Of a stretch of 39,680 nucleotides of DNA, positions 24,505 to 33,000 are shown in pieces (position 1 is the stretch's first letter; each line of letters opens with the position of its first letter). Origin of the DNA: an uncultured Anaerolineae bacterium (lineage in GTDB: Bacteria > Chloroflexota > Anaerolineae > CG2-30-64-16); the NCBI GenBank assembly GCA_937124585.1, contig CAKZKT010000163.1, positions 1 to 39,680 of the forward strand. The letters are read 5' to 3'. Both the position numbers and the translations under genes were made by a program. The notes beneath the pieces were generated by a model that worked only from the letters and a program-made list of their open reading frames with translations, had not been told where the DNA came from and did no database searches.

Positions 24505-24569
24505 CCTCCAGGCAAAACATGAATATCCTCTGCCCGCCAGGGGCAAGAAGAAGGTTCCATTTTCGAGAG

Positions 24570-24597
24570 ATTATAGCGCGCTGCCGCACGAGGTCAA
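24570..24597 (-). promoter_or_regulatory. KimA-like permease promoter
   Basis: On the minus strand TTGACC (24592-24597), 16-bp spacer, TATAAT (24570-24575). The start near 24563 gives an 83-nt leader. Confidence 0.75.
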
Positions 24598-24629
24598 AGT
24601 CTGCGGCTGATGCAAACTGCCCCCAAATC

Positions 24630-24658
24630 TTGACGAGTTCGGCGAATCAGGGTATCAT
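24630..24658 (+). promoter_or_regulatory. Promoter of the RCK (TrkA-like) gene pair
   Basis: TTGACG (24630-24635), 17-bp spacer, TATCAT (24653-24658). Transcription would start near 24665 and run straight into the terminator-like leader. The divergent permease promoter ends 32 bp away. Confidence 0.75.
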
Positions 24659-24697
24659 CAGATTGCCGCAGGAGCAAGTACAGCGAAGGCATCATCG

Positions 24698-24732
24698 GGG
24701 CAACAGGTCAAGCCTGTGTCCCTTTTTTGTTT
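24698..24732 (+). terminator. Terminator-like hairpin in the RCK leader (candidate attenuator)
   Basis: ACAGG (24703-24707) pairs with CCTGT (24713-24717), extended across a 2x2 internal loop by GGG/CCC (24698-24700, 24720-24722). TTTTTTGTTT (24723-24732) follows at once. This intrinsic terminator shape lies only 10 nt before the first RCK start codon and about 33 nt after the predicted transcription start. TTGCC at 24663-24667 can pair with GGCAA (24699-24703) and would break the lower terminator stem. Confidence 0.6.
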
Positions 24733-24742
24733 GGACATCGGT

Positions 24743-25411
24743 ATGCAAAAACCTATGCATGTCATCGTGGTCGGGTGTGGACGCGTCGGTGCCCACCTGG
24801 CCGGTCGACTCAGTGCGCGGGGACACCACGTCACTGTGGTAGACATCGCGCCGGCCGCGTTCGAGAACCTGGATACTTCCTTCCGCGGGCGTACCCTGGA
24901 AGGCGATGTGCTCACACCCGATCTGTTGCGCCGCGCGGGCATCGAGCAGGCAGACGCCCTGGCGGCGGTCACGAACTCGGATACCCTGAATGCCGTGGTC
25001 GGCCGCATCGCGCGCGAGATCTACGGCGTCAAAAGCGTCGTCTGTCGCAATTACGAGCCGCGTTATCGCCCACTGTACGACACGTTCAACTTGCAGGAGG
25101 TCAGCTCGGCAGTTTGGGGCGCTCAGCGCATCGAGGAAATGCTCGCAGACGTGAGCCTGCACACGGTCTTTTCAGCCGGCGACGGCGAGGTCGAGGTGTA
25201 TGAGGTGATGATCCCGCGGCCGTGGCATGGCCGTCTCCTCCGGGAACTGCTGGGCGATTGCGGCTGCCTGGTGGCGCTCACGCGCGCGGGCAAAGCATCG
25301 CTGCCGGACGCCGATGCTCGCCTAGAATACGGCGATATCCTCCACGTGAGCGCGACGCTGGAGGGAATCGAGCAGCTGCGCCGTCGTCTGGACGAAGGAA
25401 AGGACGCCTGA
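24743..25411 (+). CDS. TrkA/KtrA-like RCK potassium-uptake regulator, first of pair
   Basis: A 222-residue cytoplasmic protein. The Rossmann TrkA_N domain opens with HVIVVGCGRVGAHLAGRL (NAD(H)/ATP binding) and has VVDIAP, LEGDV and AVTNSD. A C-terminal RCK_C half (about 140-220) ends with GDILHVSATLEGIEQL. Such proteins gate K+ channels or transporters by nucleotide or cyclic-dinucleotide binding. Starts at 24743 or 24755 are both possible; GGAC at 24733-24736 favours 24743. The second RCK gene follows after 1 nt. There is no TrkH/KtrB subunit in the window; the divergent KimA-like permease is the obvious partner. Confidence 0.88.
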   Translation: MQKPMHVIVVGCGRVGAHLAGRLSARGHHVTVVDIAPAAFENLDTSFRGRTLEGDVLTPDLLRRAGIEQADALAAVTNSDTLNAVVGRIAREIYGVKSVVCRNYEPRYRPLYDTFNLQEVSSAVWGAQRIEEMLADVSLHTVFSAGDGEVEVYEVMIPRPWHGRLLRELLGDCGCLVALTRAGKASLPDADARLEYGDILHVSATLEGIEQLRRRLDEGKDA

Positions 25412-25412
25412 G

Positions 25413-26108
25413 ATGTTTGTGATCATCACCGGCGGAGGGCGAACCGGCACCTATCTGGCACAGACCCTGCTGGACGGCGGGCATCGCGTGCGCCTGCTCG
25501 AGCATCGGCACGACGTGTTGGCACGGCTGCATCGCGAACTGCCGACCGAGGCGATCTACGAAGGCAACCCAACCGATCCCCAAGTGCTGGAGTTGGCCGG
25601 CATTCGCGAGGCCCAGGTACTGGCTGCCATCACGACCAACGATGCCGACAACCTGGCGCTCTGTTTCCTGGCGCGCCAACGCTACAACGTGCCGCGCACC
25701 ATCGCGCGCGTCAACAACCCGCGCACGGCCTGGCTGTTCAACGAAGTCTTTCACGTGGACGTGTACGTCAATCAGGCGAATATCCTGGCCAGCATGATCG
25801 AGGAGGAAATGTCGCTGGGCGACATGATGACGCTGCTCAAGCTGCGCCGCGGCCAGTATTCCCTGGTGGAAGAGAAGATTCCATCTGGCGCCAAAGCCAT
25901 CGGCATTCCCATCAAGGACCTGCACCTGCCGGAACAGTGCGTGATCGCAGCCATCATTCGCCACGGCGAAATTCAAATCCCGCGCGGCATCACCACCTTT
26001 GAAGCCGGCGACGAGGTGTTGGCCGTTGTCGGCCGCGAGGCAATGGACGATCTGGCCGCTCTGTTCGCGCGGCCGGAAACGTTGCCCAACAGCCATCCAA
26101 GGGCATAA
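25413..26108 (+). CDS. TrkA/KtrA-like RCK potassium-uptake regulator, second of pair
   Basis: A 231-residue protein with the same TrkA_N plus RCK_C layout. The nucleotide loop is VIITGGGRTGTYLAQTL, followed by LEHRHD, AAITTNDADN and NNPRTAWLF. The C-terminal half has KDLHLPEQCVIAAIIRHGEIQIPRG and GDEVLAVVGREAMDDL, typical of RCK_C. It starts 1 nt after the preceding stop, so the two are translated together and may form a hetero-octameric ring like CeoB/CeoC. The first loop differs (GGGRTG versus GCGRVG), suggesting the two subunits have distinct nucleotide sites. Confidence 0.88.
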   Translation: MFVIITGGGRTGTYLAQTLLDGGHRVRLLEHRHDVLARLHRELPTEAIYEGNPTDPQVLELAGIREAQVLAAITTNDADNLALCFLARQRYNVPRTIARVNNPRTAWLFNEVFHVDVYVNQANILASMIEEEMSLGDMMTLLKLRRGQYSLVEEKIPSGAKAIGIPIKDLHLPEQCVIAAIIRHGEIQIPRGITTFEAGDEVLAVVGREAMDDLAALFARPETLPNSHPRA

Positions 26109-26109
26109 A

Positions 26110-26205
26110 CCTGGGTGTTTACTTACTGAAGTAGAGCGCTGCTTGCGATATGCTCGCCGCGTGTTTGTACAAAGATAGAATCTACTTCAGTAAGGAGTAA
26201 CCCAG
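26110..26205 (+). promoter_or_regulatory. Long inverted repeat around the sod leader
   Basis: CTTACTGAAGTAGA (26121-26134) and TCTACTTCAGTAAG (26181-26194) are perfect 14-bp inverted arms, and CTGGGT (26110-26115) and ACCCAG (26200-26205) extend the pairing. The right arm overlaps the sod ribosome site TAAGGAG (26191-26197) and the outer arm abuts the ATG at 26206. Each arm also holds a small near-palindrome TACT-NN-AGTA, 60 bp apart. A weak -10 (TATGCT, 26148-26153) lies between. It may be two operators or an RNA stem masking the start. Confidence 0.75.
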
Positions 26206-26817
26206 ATGACACACCAGTTGCCGCCGTTGCCATATGCGTTTGACGCGCTCGAACCGTACATTGACACGTTGACAATGCAGATCCATCACGGCAAACACCA
26301 TGCCGCCTACATCGCCAACCTGAACAAGGCCATCGCCGGCACTCCTTTCGAGGAGATGCCGATCAACGAATTGCTGGCCAGGATCAACGAGGTGCCGGAG
26401 GAGATCCGCACGGCCGTCCGCAACAACGGCGGCGGCCACAGCAATCACACCCTTTTCTGGGCGATCATGGCGCCCAATGCCGGTGGCGCGCCGACCGGCG
26501 CCCTGGCCTCGGCGATTGATGCCACCTTCGGCAGCTTCGAAACCTTCAAAGAAAAGCTGACCGCAGCGGCCATCAACCGGTTCGGCAGCGGCTGGGCCTG
26601 GCTGATCGTGAAACCGGGTGGCGCTCTGGAAGTGATCAGCACGCCGAATCAGGATAGCCCCATTATGACGGGCGACACCCCGATCCTGGGGATAGATGTA
26701 TGGGAGCACGCCTATTATCTGAAATATCAGAACCGGCGCCCTGAATACGTCGCCAACTTCTTCAACGTGATCAACTGGGCTCAGGTCGCCGCCAATTTCG
26801 CGGCAGCACAACGTTAG
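26206..26817 (+). CDS. Superoxide dismutase, Mn-type (Fe/Mn family)
   Basis: A 203-residue cytoplasmic enzyme that dismutates superoxide. Metal ligands are His27, His81 (in [11 protein letters not shown]), Asp164 and His168 (in [11 protein letters not shown]). Gln149 in NQDSP and glycines in GGGH fit the Mn-type position of the active-site glutamine rather than the Fe type, although cambialistic use is possible. The length is typical. There is no export signal. TAAGGAG at 26191-26197 precedes the ATG and lies within a long inverted repeat that may control it. Confidence 0.96.
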   Translation: MTHQLPPLPYAFDALEPYIDTLTMQIHHGKHHAAYIANLNKAIAGTPFEEMPINELLARINEVPEEIRTAVRNNGGGHSNHTLFWAIMAPNAGGAPTGALASAIDATFGSFETFKEKLTAAAINRFGSGWAWLIVKPGGALEVISTPNQDSPIMTGDTPILGIDVWEHAYYLKYQNRRPEYVANFFNVINWAQVAANFAAAQR

Positions 26818-26848
26818 CATCTCATCCCGTCTTCGTTTCAGTGACGCA

Positions 26849-26878
26849 GCGCGCCGGTTCCCCTCGCAACCGGCGCGC
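26849..26878 (+). terminator. Hairpin downstream of sod
   Basis: GCGCGCCGGTT (26849-26859) and AACCGGCGCGC (26868-26878) form a perfect 11-bp stem with an 8-nt loop. A second stem GCCGTCG/CGACGGC (26893-26899, 26902-26908) follows with a GTTTC tail. Together they probably end the sod transcript. Confidence 0.6.
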
Positions 26879-27065
26879 CAGACCGGAAAGCGGCCGTCGC
26901 CCGACGGCGTTTCAATACAACCTTAAATTTTTTGAACTCCGGTCATATTATGCGTTACTCCACTGCTCCGGGTGCGTCATGAGATGCGACAACGCAATCC
27001 ACTATGCTGCCGCACCTGATATCGGGTCTTCGATTCAGTCGGGCAAGCAAACGCGCGGAGGAGCA

Positions 27066-27671
27066 ATGAGCACCGATCTGAACACCAGCAAACGCGAACA
27101 GGGCAAGCTTGCACGGAAGGAGCGCCTGTATGAGGCCGCGCTCAACCTATTCCGCGAGCAAGGCTATGAAGCGACGACTGTAGACCAGATCACCCGCCAG
27201 GCCGGCCTGGCCAAAGGCACCTTCTTCAACTACTTCCCCACCAAAGACGCCGTACTGCGCTACATGGGCGCGCGAGAAGTCGGCAGATTGGGCGCGGCCA
27301 CCCTGGGGGTTAACGGCGCCAGTTCATCCATCGGCAAGCTCAAACGGCTCATGCTGGCTTTGGCCGCCAGCCTAGAGCGCGACCGCGAGTTGATCTGCCT
27401 GATCTTCCGCCGCGGCGTTACCGTGGCCGACCTGATGGCCGGCGACGCCGGCGGTTTCAGCGTACAGCCGACCGTCTCCCTGTTGATCCGTCAGGCGCAG
27501 CGCCAGGGCGAGATCAACCCGCATCTCGACCCGGACACACTGGCAGCTGCCCTCGATGCGCTCTACTTGCAGCAGCTGATCCGCTGGTGCGAATCGGATC
27601 AGCAATATTCATTGGCCGAGCGGCTAACCGGCATCGTAGACCTGTTGCTAACCGGCATCACCGTACAATAA
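27066..27671 (+). CDS. TetR-family transcriptional regulator
   Basis: A 201-residue repressor-type protein. The N-terminal helix-turn-helix (about 18-65) reads RLYEAALNLFREQGYEATTVDQITRQAGLAKGTFFNYFPTKD in segments, the TetR_N signature. The C-terminal ligand domain is divergent, and no ligand can be named. I start at the ATG at 27066, behind GGAGGAG (27057-27063), because the frame open to 26841 crosses a hairpin and has no ribosome site. The gene lies 21 nt before the PEP-utilising-like gene, so it may control that gene or its own operon. Confidence 0.9.
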   Translation: MSTDLNTSKREQGKLARKERLYEAALNLFREQGYEATTVDQITRQAGLAKGTFFNYFPTKDAVLRYMGAREVGRLGAATLGVNGASSSIGKLKRLMLALAASLERDRELICLIFRRGVTVADLMAGDAGGFSVQPTVSLLIRQAQRQGEINPHLDPDTLAAALDALYLQQLIRWCESDQQYSLAERLTGIVDLLLTGITVQ

Positions 27672-27692
27672 AACACGAGAGGACATTCGCGG

Positions 27693-29183
27693 TTGACCAC
27701 AGCCCCCCCATACACTGCCGACTGCGCGGGTCAGGCCGCCTGGACGCGAGCCGTGACCCGCGATTTGTTTCCCGCCGCACCCACTCCTTTTCACTGGAGT
27801 CTGCTGCAACAGCCCAGTGAAACGGCGCTACGCCGTGCCTGGGCCGATCTGAAGGTCACGCTACCGGATTGCTGCTTCTGGCGCCGCGAGGCGAATGGCC
27901 ACATCTACCTGAACGCCGATGTGATGCGCCAGGCGAACCGAGCGCTACACAACGCCGCCTGGCTGGTGGAGCCGGCCGAGGCACCCCCGTCCGGCCTGTT
28001 CGCCCGGCTTCAGGCGCAGAGCATCATCCGCCACGCGCAGGCCCAGATCGCGCGCAGCGTCGCAGAAGCCGCCAGCTTACGAGCTCGCCTGACCGATTGG
28101 CTGGCCCGGATATGGGCTCTGCGGTGGACGCAGGCCGACCTCCTGCAGGTGATGGAGGAACTGGCGCCCCAGGCACAGGCGGCCCTGCGTCTCCACTTCA
28201 TCGTGCGCGCCGGTCTGGCTGCCGCGCAGGCGCACGTGACCGCCCTGCTTCACGCCTGGTGGCCAGACTGCCCCACTGCTGTCACACTCGGCCTCTATGC
28301 CGGGCTGGCCAGCCTGCCGAGCGCCGAAGCGGCCCACGCGCTGGCCGGCCTGAACACTGCCGCCGATCGCAAGGCCACCCAACAGGCCTTCCTCGCCTGT
28401 TACGGCCATCGCGGGCCGGGCGAGGCCGGTCCCCACGCCTTGCGCTGGCGTGATCGGCCCGATCGCCTGCGGGCATATGCTGCGCTTTCGCCCGCGCGCG
28501 ATGCAGCCCACGCGCGCGCGATCCATGACGCTGCTGTCCGCCGACTTCAGGATCGCCTGGGCAGCCGGTGGCGGCAACTGGAGCCGACCATTGCCCAGGC
28601 GCGCGCCCTGTGTGGCGCTGTAGACATGACGTGGGACGGCTTCGTGTGCACGATGGCCGCCGCCCAGACATGGCTGCGCGCGGTGGCGGGCGAAGCGCTG
28701 GCCGCCGGCCTGATCGCCGATGCTACCGAAGCCGCCTACCTGGAATTCGAGGAACTGAAACAGGTTGCAACCGGCGAATGGCATCGCGGCCACAGCGCTG
28801 CCGTCCGCGCCGAGGTGGCCCGACGCCAGATCGCGCTGGCTGCCCCGGCCGCCACAGCGCCGGCAGCACCCCGGCCGGCCAGCCCGGGCCAGGCCACCGG
28901 CCCGCTGCTGCGCGTCACCCCGACCACCGATCCGGCCCGCTTCGCTCGCGCCGTCCTCGTGATGGATGTCGCGGACCCGGGCCAGGCAGCCGGCTGGCTG
29001 GCAGCCGCCGGCCTGCTGGACGCCGCGGGCGATCCCTGGTCGCCGGGCATGATCGTCGCCCGCAGCCTGGCTTTGCCAGCGGTCAGCGGCATGCCCGTGG
29101 CCGCCTGGCAAGCCGACGAACGGCAAATCGTCACCGTAGATGCCGACATCAGCCACATCGCGCTGGCGCCTCAAGTTGCCTGA
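27693..29183 (+). CDS. Degenerate PEP-utilising / rifampicin phosphotransferase-like protein
   Basis: A 496-residue protein that I relate to the central and C-terminal parts of PEP-synthase/rifampicin-phosphotransferase (RPH) proteins. Matches are WTRAVTRDLFPAAPTPFHWSLL (in segments, 17-38), GHIYLN (69-74), YGHRGPGE (237-244), and YLEFEELKQVATGEWHRG (349-366). Residues 400-490 are a swivel-like domain. In the family this domain has SHGAIVARE with the phosphocarrier His. Here it reads WSPGMIVARS, so Pro451 replaces His. There is no ATP-grasp domain. The start is TTG at 27693 behind GAGAGG (27677-27682). It is probably a pseudoenzyme; a hypothetical function is possible. Confidence 0.6.
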   Translation: MTTAPPYTADCAGQAAWTRAVTRDLFPAAPTPFHWSLLQQPSETALRRAWADLKVTLPDCCFWRREANGHIYLNADVMRQANRALHNAAWLVEPAEAPPSGLFARLQAQSIIRHAQAQIARSVAEAASLRARLTDWLARIWALRWTQADLLQVMEELAPQAQAALRLHFIVRAGLAAAQAHVTALLHAWWPDCPTAVTLGLYAGLASLPSAEAAHALAGLNTAADRKATQQAFLACYGHRGPGEAGPHALRWRDRPDRLRAYAALSPARDAAHARAIHDAAVRRLQDRLGSRWRQLEPTIAQARALCGAVDMTWDGFVCTMAAAQTWLRAVAGEALAAGLIADATEAAYLEFEELKQVATGEWHRGHSAAVRAEVARRQIALAAPAATAPAAPRPASPGQATGPLLRVTPTTDPARFARAVLVMDVADPGQAAGWLAAAGLLDAAGDPWSPGMIVARSLALPAVSGMPVAAWQADERQIVTVDADISHIALAPQVA

Positions 29184-29202
29184 GCTTCGCTTATGGTATA
29201 AT
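29176..29202 (+). promoter_or_regulatory. rsmG promoter bracketed by an inverted repeat
   Basis: A consensus TATAAT (29197-29202) with an upstream TG one base away (extended -10) and a TTGCCT -35 at 29176-29181 (15-bp spacer). GCTTCG (29184-29189) and CGAAGC (29203-29208) flank the -10 symmetrically. Transcription would start at about 29208-29210, at the rsmG ATG. Confidence 0.7.
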
Positions 29203-29209
29203 CGAAGCC

Positions 29210-29992
29210 ATGCAGAAACTGCTTTGGGGCGCTACCCAGATGGGGCTCAACTTGCAGCCGGCCCAGATCGCGGCTTTCAACACCTTTACCGAAGAGCTCA
29301 TCGCCTGGAACGAACGGTTCAACCTGACCGCCGTGACCGACCCAGAACAAGTTGAAATCCGCCACTATCTGGATTCACTGTCGCTGGTGCCGGTTTTGGC
29401 CGCGTTGGAAGGCATTGCTCCAGCGACCCTGCTGAGCCGATCGGTCAAAGCGGCGGATGTGGGCGCCGGCGCCGGCCTGCCTGGCCTGGCGCTACGCATC
29501 GTCTGGCCCAAGCTACGTCTGTGCGCCATGGAGGCGACCGGCAAGAAGGTGCGCTTCATGGAACACATCGTCAACCTGCTGGGGGTCAACGATGTGCAGC
29601 TGATCCACGGCCGCGCCGAAGAGCTGGCCCTGCGCGAACCCCATCGGGCGGCATTCGATCTGGTCATGGCGCGCGCCGTGGCTGCGTTGCCGACCCTCGT
29701 CGAATACCTTTTGCCATTGGCGAAACGCGGTGGCCGCGTCGTTGCCTACAAAGGATCGGCCGCGCACGAAGAGGCACTGGCCGCCGAATACGCCATTCGC
29801 GTGCTGGGCGGCCGGCTAACGAAGCTAGTGCCAGTGGAAGTGCCGGGCCTGGCCGAAACGCGCGTCCTGGTCATCATTGACAAAGTCTCACAGACCCCAG
29901 ATGGCTTCCCACGCGGTCGGGGGCTGCCGCGCAAGGCGCCGCTGGGTTGTCCGCCGCAGGGCTGCGCCGATGATGAATCACAAGTCGAATGA
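29210..29992 (+). CDS. rsmG: 16S rRNA (guanine-527-N7)-methyltransferase RsmG/GidB
   Basis: A 260-residue SAM-dependent methyltransferase that methylates G527 of 16S rRNA. The N-terminal part has ELIAWNERFNLTAVTDPEQVEIRHYLDSL, typical of GidB, then the SAM site ADVGAGAGLPGLAL, GKKVRFMEHIVNLLGVNDV, and a C-terminal FPRGRGLPRKAPLG tail. The length is a little above the usual 210-240. The ATG at 29210 falls at the predicted transcription start, so the message may be leaderless. The last bases overlap an upstream ATG of the GH3 frame. Confidence 0.95.
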   Translation: MQKLLWGATQMGLNLQPAQIAAFNTFTEELIAWNERFNLTAVTDPEQVEIRHYLDSLSLVPVLAALEGIAPATLLSRSVKAADVGAGAGLPGLALRIVWPKLRLCAMEATGKKVRFMEHIVNLLGVNDVQLIHGRAEELALREPHRAAFDLVMARAVAALPTLVEYLLPLAKRGGRVVAYKGSAAHEEALAAEYAIRVLGGRLTKLVPVEVPGLAETRVLVIIDKVSQTPDGFPRGRGLPRKAPLGCPPQGCADDESQVE

Positions 29993-30038
29993 CCCGCGCG
30001 GCCGGCATTGTCTGGTGTTGCGTCACTCTGGTTTGGCC

Positions 30039-33000
30039 ATGAGTCGGTTGCTCCAGATCTGGCTTCTCTGTATCATGCTTTGGCTCCCGGTGATGCCGGC
30101 CAGGGCCGTTCCGGCATCCCAGAGCCAGGACATCGCGACCGCCACTCCGCCCCCAACGCCGCGGCCGACGGTTCACCCGACCGAGATCAAAGCCATCCTG
30201 GATCGGATGAGCGTAGCCGACAAAATCGGTCAACTCCTCCTGGTCACGTTTGAAGGCAACGATGTTTCGCCTTCTTCTGACATCGCCGTCCTCGTGCGCG
30301 ACTACCGTGTCGGCGGCGTAGTGCTGCGATCTGCCAACGGCAATTTCAGCAGCGCGCCGATTCCCCTGGCACCGATCACGACGACAACCGACGTAACCGC
30401 TACTGCAGCCATCTCGCTCACCGCGCCACAACAGATCGCGCAGCTGAGCCATGCCCTGCAATGGCTGGCGCTGAGCCCGCCGCAACCGATCACGGCCGCG
30501 GTCGGCAGCAACGCCGCGATCACCGTGCCGGTCGCCACCGGCAACCTGACCGAGGCCAACAGACCGATCATCGAGAGCATCCCGCCGCTCATCGCCACGC
30601 CAGTGCCGACGGCGACGCCTGCGCCAACAGCCCGGCCGCAGATGCCGCTCACCGCGACCGCCGCGCTGACCCTGACCGCGGCGTTGACCACCACACAAAT
30701 CCCGCTCCTGATCGGCCTGGAATGGGATGGCAACGACGGCCCGATCTTCGCGGGCCTGGCCGGCACTGACCTCGGCTTCAGCCCGCTGGCCGGCGCCATG
30801 GCCCTGGGCGCCACCTGGACGCCCGCCCTGGCCGAAGCCAGCGGCCAGGTGCTCGGCCAGGAGCTGCGGGCCGTGGGCGTCAACTTACTCTTCGGTCCGC
30901 CGCTCGACGTGCTCGACAACCCACGGCCCGGCAGCCGAGGCGACCTCGACACGCGCACGTTCGGCGGAGATCCGTTCTGGGTGGGCCAGATGGGCCAGGC
31001 ATTCATCCGGGGCGTGCACCTGGGCAGCCAGCACATGGTGCAGACGGCGGCCAAGCACTTCCCGGGCCAGGGCAGCAGCGATCGCCGACCCGAAGACGAG
31101 GTGGCGACCGTGCAGAAATCCGTCCAGCAGCTACGCCAGATCGAGCTGGCACCTTTTGCCGCGGTGACGGCCGGCGCGCCCGGCATCTCCGGCACGACCG
31201 CCGCGTTGATGACCTCCCACATCCGGTATCGAGGGTTCCAGGGCAACATCCGACAGCTCACGCCGCCGATCAGCCTGGCGCCGCAACTGCAGGACCTGAT
31301 GGCGCTGAAGGAATTCGCCGACTGGCGCGCAGCCGGCGGCGTGCTGGTGAGCGATGCGCTGGGCGTGCCGGCAGTACGACGTTACTACGACCCTCAGCTG
31401 CAGAAATTTCCTCATCGCCAGGTCGCGCAGGATGCTTTCCTGGCCGGCAACGATCTGCTCTACCTCTCGCGCTTCGCGCTAACCGATGACTGGCGCAGCC
31501 AGTTCAACGCCATCAAGGAGACGATCCTCTACTTCCAGAACAAATACCAAAGTGATAGCGAATTCCGAGCGCGCGTCGATGCCTCGGTGACACGCATTCT
31601 GCAGATGAAGCTGCGGATGGTGGGCCCTGACTGGCAGCCGGCACCGGCACCGCGCTCGGCCGCTGAACTGGCGGCCGAGGTCGGGACAGCCGCTGCGGTT
31701 GCCCAGGCAGCGGCGCGCGCCAGCCTGACCCTGATCTATCCCACGCGCGAGGAACTGGCGGATCGCATGCCCTCGGCGCCGCTGGCCGATGAGAACATCC
31801 TGATCTTCACAGAGGCGCGTTTGCAGCAGGAATGCGCGGCCTGCGCGCCGGTCCCGGCCATCGCGCCGACGGCGTTGGAAGAGATCATGCTGCGTTTTTA
31901 TGGCCCCAACGCCACCGGTCAGCTCATGCCCGGCCGCATCCGCAGCCTCACCTTCAGCGATCTGGCGCGGCTGCTGGCCGCGCCGCCCGGCGCCGAGCAG
32001 GAGGTCGAGCGCGCCATCGCGTCCGCGCGCTGGCTTATTTTCGCTATCCTGGATTACAACCCGGAAGAACATCCGGAGTCCGCGGCGCTGCGCAACTTCC
32101 TGGCCAAACGCTCCAATAGTTTGCGCGACAAACGACTGGTCGTAATGGCCTTCCACGCCCCCTATTACCTGGACACCACGGAGATCAGCAAACTGACGGC
32201 CTATTTCGGCGTCTACAGCAAAACGCAGCCGTTCCTCGAAACCGCGGTGCGGGCCTTGTTCAAAGAATTCAGCCCGGTGGGCGCGCTGCCGGTCTCGGTG
32301 GCTGGGGTGAACTACGATCTGATCAAACAGCTCGAACCCGCGGCCGGCCAGATCATCCCGCTGAGTCCGATCGGCCCGGTGCTCGATCCGAGCGGCAATC
32401 AGGCCGCCATTCAAGTCGGCAACCGGCTGTCGGTGGAAACAGGCGTGATCCTGGACCGCAACAACCATCCCGTGCCCGATGGGACGCCGGTCGAGTTTCG
32501 CCTGCGTTATCCCGCCGAGGGGCTGGAGCTGGCTCCCAAGATCGAGACCACCAGCGGCGGCAAAGCGCGCACGACCGTCGTCCTAGATCGCCCCGGCGAA
32601 CTGTGGATCACGGTGCAGGCCGGCGAGGCCAGGGAATCCACGCGGATCATCCTGAAGGTCGGCGGCGATTCGCCCGGCAGCATCGCCACGGTCCTGCCAT
32701 CGCCGACCGCAGCGCCGACGGCCACCCCCACGCCATCGCCGACGGCCACCCCCACGCCATCACCGACTCTCGCGCCGGCCCTCAGCCCGACGCCTGCGCC
32801 GCCTGCGCCCCGCTCGGATCCCAGGACGCCGCTGCCGGCTTTCTGGTTTGCCCTGCTGGGGACGTTGGCAGCGGGCGGCGCAGCTTTCGCCCTGACCGAA
32901 CGTCGCGGGCTTGCAGGCCGACACGACGCCCAAGAACGCCTGAATCGCGCGGTGGGCGCGGCGTTGTGGGCCATCACCGTTGCCTGGCTGGCCTATCTGC

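Noticed and set aside
24480-24560. N-terminal extension of the permease starting at the ATG at 24560
   Set aside because: That ATG is only 3 nt from the predicted transcription start, and the 27 added residues have no family match. The ATG at 24479 follows an AGAG site and begins the normal cytoplasmic tail.
24659-24742. c-di-AMP (ydaO) or glutamine (glnA) riboswitch upstream of the RCK pair
   Set aside because: The leader is under 80 nt. A faint resemblance to glnA (AAGTA, CGAAGG) lacks the stems needed, and the ydaO core is absent. It was kept only as an unassigned attenuator-like leader.
26841-27065. 75-residue N-terminal extension of the TetR gene
   Set aside because: It crosses a strong hairpin, lacks a ribosome site, and precedes the TetR domain. 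GGAGGAG marks the ATG at 27066.
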